Source: Bacteroidales bacterium UBA2287
GTDB taxonomy: Bacteria > Bacteroidota > Bacteroidia > Bacteroidales > Tenuifilaceae
Reading direction: 5' to 3'
Length of the DNA stretch: 64,000 nt
NCBI GenBank assembly: GCA_002345675.1
Contig: DDWL01000037.1
Span: 116,947-180,946, forward strand
The notes below the pieces were generated by a model. It did not search any database. It saw only the letters and a program-made list of their open reading frames with translations, and was not told where the DNA came from. Positions within the stretch are counted from its first letter, which is position 1. The number at the start of each line of letters is the position of its first letter. Below, one piece after another: positions 60,673 to 64,000 of the stretch. Both the position numbers and the translations under genes were made by a program.

Positions 60673-61734
60673 ATGATACTTCTCCTGTCTTATCTTTTTC
60701 TCGCTTTAATCGTTTCGTTCCTATGCTCCATAATGGAAGCAGTTTTGCTTTCAACTCCAAATTCATTTCTTATTGTTAAATACGAGAACGGAAATGCTTG
60801 GGCAAAAGCCTTCTTAGACCTCAAAAACAATATCGACAAACCGCTCTCAGCCATACTCTCGCTTAACACGGTTGCTCATACAGTTGGAGCAGCAGGTGTA
60901 GGCGCTCAGGCAGTTGTAGTGTTTGGCGACCAATATTTTGGGGTAGTATCTGCTGTTCTTACAATTCTAATTTTAGTTTTTACCGAAATCATTCCTAAAA
61001 CAATTGGGGCTCGATACTGGAGGAACTTAACGAAATTTTCTTCATTCGTAATCAATGCAATGATTGTTATTACTTATCCTCTAGTTCTGATTTCTGCGTT
61101 GATAACAAAAGCTATTTCAAAAAATCGACAAGAGCAAACAACAAGTAGGGAAGAAATAGCTGCGCTTGCTAGCATTGGAACCGACGAAGGCGTTTTTACC
61201 GATAAAGAGCATAAGATTATTCAGAATCTTCTGAAACTCAAAAATGTTAAGGTTACCGAAATTATGACCCCTAGGGTTGTTGTGGCAGTTGCCGATGAAA
61301 TTCTTTCTTTAGCAGACTTTTTAAAAAACAAGGAATACCTAAAATTCTCAAGAATACCCATTTACTCCGAAAACGACGAGAACATAACGGGTTATGTTTT
61401 TAGGCAAACTGTTTTTGAGAAACTAGCCGAAGACCAACACGAGCTAAAACTTAGAGATATTAAAAGAGAAATTGTTGTTGTGCCTAACACTATGGTTCTT
61501 TTTGCTCTTTGGGAAAAACTGCTTGAAAAAAAAGAGCACATTGCGTTAATAGTCGATGAATATGGTGGATTAGATGGCATTGCTACAATGGAAGACATTA
61601 TTGAAACATTACTTGGTTTAGAGATTATTGACGAAAAAGACACTATTACAGATATGCAGAAGTTTGCACGCGAGAGGTGGAAGGCTCGTCAGACCAAGTA
61701 CAGCTTGTTAGAACAGATAAAGAAGGATGAATAG
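60673..61734 (+). CDS. CNNM/CorC-type transporter (DUF21 plus CBS pair)
   Basis: This 353-residue membrane protein has an N-terminal DUF21 domain with about four hydrophobic helices (LLLSYLFLALIVSFLCSIMEAVLLS; SLNTVAHTVGAAGVGAQAVVVFG; VVSAVLTILILVFTEIIPKTIG). A pair of CBS domains follows (about 195-330), with VTEIMTPRVVVAVADEILSL, FSRIPIYSENDENITGYV and IALIVDEYGGLDGIATMEDIIE. This is the CNNM or HlyC/CorC family, linked to magnesium or cobalt efflux. The terminal CorC_HlyC domain seen in many members is missing or replaced by a short tail (FARERWKARQTKYS). It stands alone. Confidence 0.9.
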   Translation: MILLLSYLFLALIVSFLCSIMEAVLLSTPNSFLIVKYENGNAWAKAFLDLKNNIDKPLSAILSLNTVAHTVGAAGVGAQAVVVFGDQYFGVVSAVLTILILVFTEIIPKTIGARYWRNLTKFSSFVINAMIVITYPLVLISALITKAISKNRQEQTTSREEIAALASIGTDEGVFTDKEHKIIQNLLKLKNVKVTEIMTPRVVVAVADEILSLADFLKNKEYLKFSRIPIYSENDENITGYVFRQTVFEKLAEDQHELKLRDIKREIVVVPNTMVLFALWEKLLEKKEHIALIVDEYGGLDGIATMEDIIETLLGLEIIDEKDTITDMQKFARERWKARQTKYSLLEQIKKDE

Positions 61735-61840
61735 ATAAAACGCCTGCAAACTTGGGGTATTTCAATCTAGATTTCTCCCCAATTAGCCAGCTAATGGTTT
61801 AGGCAATACCCAATATTTTGCTGCATAATACTTCATAAAA

Positions 61841-62713
61841 ATGGACAGAATTCTCATAACAGGAGCGACAGGAAATATTGGATTAGAGGTTATTAACTAT
61901 TTAATAGAACTTAAATCGTCCAGTCAAATAGTTGCAGGTGTTAGAAACATCGAGAAAGCAAAAAGAATTATTTCGGATAATAACAATGTTGAATTTGTAG
62001 AATTCGATTTTGAGAACCCTGAAACTTTTAGCGGTGCGCTAAAAAATGTCGACAGAGTTTTTTTGCTTCGACCGCCTCACATCTCCGATGTTGAACGGTA
62101 TTTTAAACCACTAATTCAAAGTTTTAAAGAAAATGGCATTAAAGAAGTAGTTTTTCTGTCGGTTCAAGGAGCCGAGAAGAGTTCGATAATTCCACATAAT
62201 AAAATTGAAAAGTTAATAGCGAAGTACGAACTGGATTATATTTTTGTTAGGCCTAGCTATTTTATGCAAAACTTAACAACAACTTTAATCGATGACATAA
62301 AGAAAAATCGAACCATTATGTTGCCTTCGGGCAAAGCAAAATTCAACTGGATTGACATTAAGAATATTGGGGAAGCTAGCGCTATACTTCTTGAACGATT
62401 TTCGAAATTTAAAAATCACTCCTTTGAAATTACAGGCTATGAAAATGAGAATTTTTACACAGTTGTAAATATAATTAATCAAGAGGTTGCAAATCCTATA
62501 CGATTCGAAAACGTAAATCCTTTTAAGTTTTATAGAATTAAGAGACGAGGTGACATGGCAAAAGGTATGATAGTAGTAATGATACTACTACATTTCTTGC
62601 CTCGGTTTCAAAACGAACCCAATATTTCGAATTTTTACGAGAAGTTAACAGGTAAGAAACCAACAAGTTTGAAAGACTTTATTAAACGAGAATCAAGAAA
62701 ATTTGACGAGTAA
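61841..62713 (+). CDS. NmrA-like NAD(P)-binding reductase
   Basis: This 290-residue protein is an atypical short-chain dehydrogenase of the NmrA or quinone-reductase-2 group. The dinucleotide-binding loop is ILITGATGNIGLEVINYL, followed by VAGVRNIEKAKRI, DFENPETFSGALKNVDRVFLLRPPH, and VRPSYFMQNL with a following NWIDIKNIGEASA. The substrate is unknown; relatives act on quinones or serve as redox sensors. It is followed by a gap with the hipBA promoter. Base use from here on is AT-rich compared with the preceding genes. Confidence 0.87.
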   Translation: MDRILITGATGNIGLEVINYLIELKSSSQIVAGVRNIEKAKRIISDNNNVEFVEFDFENPETFSGALKNVDRVFLLRPPHISDVERYFKPLIQSFKENGIKEVVFLSVQGAEKSSIIPHNKIEKLIAKYELDYIFVRPSYFMQNLTTTLIDDIKKNRTIMLPSGKAKFNWIDIKNIGEASAILLERFSKFKNHSFEITGYENENFYTVVNIINQEVANPIRFENVNPFKFYRIKRRGDMAKGMIVVMILLHFLPRFQNEPNISNFYEKLTGKKPTSLKDFIKRESRKFDE

Positions 62714-62832
62714 TTAAATCAACCTCAACCTCAATCCCCTAAAATACATTAGTATGTAACTTATGAAATCTTAATAGTTAATGGCTTTAAATGGGTTTAT
62801 CTATTAAAATATGAATAGTTAAATAATTGCAT

Positions 62833-62869
62833 TATATTTGCACAACTATTAATATGTTAATAGTTGTGC
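62833..62869 (+). promoter_or_regulatory. hipBA promoter -7 box abutting a 30-bp perfect inverted-repeat operator
   Basis: TATATTTG (62833-62840) is a perfect Bacteroidota -7 box. Starting at its last base, gcacaactattaa (62840-62852) and ttaatagttgtgc (62857-62869) form a perfect 13-bp inverted repeat around TATG. Half-site-like attaatag and taatagttaa sequences occur nearby. Transcription would begin within the palindrome, so binding by the antitoxin there would repress its own message. Confidence 0.72.
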
Positions 62870-62918
62870 GGAATAATGGTGTTAACTATCAGTATATTAA
62901 TACTTATACATAGGGAGT

Positions 62919-63236
62919 ATGGATAATTGGATATTTTTAACGGAACAGGAAATATTACAAGAAATAGGTAAAAGATTAAAAAAAATACGACTTCAGCACA
63001 ACCTCACTCAAAAAGAATTGAGCGAAGAAGTTGGATTAAGTGTTACAACAATTAGTTTGATAGAACAGGGGAAATCAACAACCGTTGAAAGTCTAATAAG
63101 GATTTTAATGAGGCTAAATCGGATTAAAGAATTTGAGTCAGTCTTTAAAGTTGGCGAAAACTTGGAACTTAAATTGAAGTTTGAAAAAGCGAAATTAAAA
63201 ACAGAAAGAAAACGAGCGTCTTCAAAATTAAAATAG
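62919..63236 (+). CDS. hipB: HipB-like XRE-family antitoxin/repressor
   Basis: This 105-residue protein has an N-terminal xenobiotic-response-element helix-turn-helix (IGKRLKKIRLQHNLTQKELSEEVGLSVTTISLIEQGKS, about residues 12-60). A charged C-terminal tail of Lys and Arg residues follows. HipB proteins repress their own operon and neutralise HipA. It ends 2 nt before the hipA start, so the two are translated together. The upstream palindrome at 62840-62869 is its probable operator. The name is given by family resemblance and context. Confidence 0.88.
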   Translation: MDNWIFLTEQEILQEIGKRLKKIRLQHNLTQKELSEEVGLSVTTISLIEQGKSTTVESLIRILMRLNRIKEFESVFKVGENLELKLKFEKAKLKTERKRASSKLK

Positions 63237-63238
63237 CT

Positions 63239-64000
63239 ATGGTAGTCGAAGTAATGCTATATGATAAATTGCTTGGAGTTGCCGAATGGAATGCAGCCAA
63301 AGGAAGTTCTACTTTTCAATATAGTAACGAAATAGTTAAAGTTCTAGAACCTTCTCCAATTGTGATGCCTACAGAAGAAAGAATATTTGAAACTAACCGA
63401 AATCATATAAACTTTCACAATCTACCTTATTTGTTATCTGATTCAATGCCAGATGATTTTGGAAATATAATGATGAAAGAATGGTTAAAACAAAGGAGTT
63501 TGATAATTGATAATATCAATCCCGTTGACAAATTAACTTATGTAGGAAAAAGAGGCATGGGAGCGTTGGAGTATATTCCTGCAAACCATAGAGAAAACGA
63601 TAAAAACCTTGTTGATATTAGTGAAATATATGCGGTTGCCAAGAGTGTTTTAGAAAACAAAAAAGAAATTACATATTCGGATTTGGACAAAGATAGTCTA
63701 TCTGAAATATTAAGAATAGGCTCATCTGTAGGGGGAGCAAGAGCGAAAGCCCTGATTGCAATTAAGCGAAATGCGAATAAAAAAATTGAAGAAATAAGAC
63801 CAGGAGACATTTTACAACCCAAAGGCTATTCTTATTGGCTTCTAAAAATAGATGGAGCAAATGAACAACGATTAGGGGAAGGAGAGGGCATGGGGAAAAT
63901 AGAATTTGCCTATTATACATTAGCAAAACAAGCTGGTATCGATATCTCAGAAAGTGCTTTGCACGAAGAAAATGGGAGGTTTCATTTTTTAACAAAACGA
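63239..64000 (+). CDS. hipA: HipA-like serine/threonine kinase toxin, cut by window end
   Basis: At least 254 residues are coded before the window ends, with no stop. The N-terminal part (VEVMLYDKLLGVAEW, FQYSNEIVKVLEPSPIVMP, LPYLLSDSMPDDFGN) is the HipA N-terminal subdomain. The central segment carries IGSSVGGARAKALIAI, the family's Ser-rich loop before the ATP site, and YSYWLLKIDGAN where the kinase core begins. HipA phosphorylates a glutamyl-tRNA synthetase in E. coli and causes growth arrest. The catalytic Asp and downstream kinase motifs lie past the window, so activity cannot be judged. It starts at ATG 63239, 2 nt after hipB. Confidence 0.9.
   Translation, partial: MVVEVMLYDKLLGVAEWNAAKGSSTFQYSNEIVKVLEPSPIVMPTEERIFETNRNHINFHNLPYLLSDSMPDDFGNIMMKEWLKQRSLIIDNINPVDKLTYVGKRGMGALEYIPANHRENDKNLVDISEIYAVAKSVLENKKEITYSDLDKDSLSEILRIGSSVGGARAKALIAIKRNANKKIEEIRPGDILQPKGYSYWLLKIDGANEQRLGEGEGMGKIEFAYYTLAKQAGIDISESALHEENGRFHFLTKR

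Overview
The window looks like a chromosomal segment of a Bacteroidota bacterium, probably a Bacteroidales or Marinilabiliales relative. The evidence is a type IX secretion (T9SS) C-terminal sorting domain on a large metalloprotease, promoters of the Bacteroidota form TTG-N19-21-TAnnTTTG, starts without Shine-Dalgarno sequences, a short primary sigma factor without region 1.1, a Rho factor with a long disordered insert, and many exported proteins with the SC or AQ cleavage signatures common in this phylum. The DNA is AT-rich; I did not count its composition. One tRNA (His) is present. I see no CRISPR array, no intact insertion sequence and no prophage.

Layout. 1-3.7 kb: a cupin, a histidine kinase with 26 tandem 21-residue coiled-coil units, and a single-domain response regulator form an apparent operon. 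3.7-8 kb: a phosphofructokinase and an ECF sigma factor lie in long non-coding stretches packed with decayed dispersed repeats. 8-22.8 kb is an envelope region: small lipoproteins, beta-barrel proteins, two DUF3494 (ice-binding-like) proteins with SbsA-type Ig domains, a large OmpA-like protein, and a second OmpA protein paired with a membrane-anchored helix-hairpin-helix repeat protein. 23-28 kb holds housekeeping genes: chorismate synthase, a zinc/manganese ABC importer and dihydrolipoyl dehydrogenase. 28-31 kb is an AT-rich pair of unknown exported proteins. 31-42 kb, on the minus strand, holds two DUF3857 transglutaminase-fold proteins, a T9SS metalloprotease flanked by two copies of a peptidase 3' end, and a dipeptidyl carboxypeptidase. 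42-48 kb holds tlyA, rho, rpoD and a kamA-family gene. 48.6-51.8 kb holds hemerythrin and LuxR genes followed by a porin and a flavinylated FMN-binding protein. 52-61.7 kb holds a saccharopine dehydrogenase-like gene, a TPR/SpoIIE phosphatase, meaB, a thioredoxin-like lipoprotein, tRNA-His, a flippase, an AlkD-like protein and a CNNM transporter. 61.8-64 kb ends with an NmrA-like reductase and a hipBA toxin-antitoxin pair cut by the window edge.

The most interesting signals lie between genes. (1) TGTAAC-N21-nAnCTTTR recurs with exactly the same spacing upstream of four transcription units, one of them the ECF sigma gene. (2) A conserved leader (GGGGC...GAAAAGCC...GAGTAG) sits 22-24 nt before the start codon of three exported-protein genes. 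(3) A 153-bp MITE-like element has terminal inverted repeats and an 8-bp target duplication and lies against a stop codon. (4) The metalloprotease gene is bracketed by direct repeats of the dcp 3' end, which suggests an insertion or duplication at that gene end. (5) A perfect 13-bp inverted repeat abuts the hipBA -7 box. Each was read by eye; the alignments and genome-wide searches that would test them were not run.
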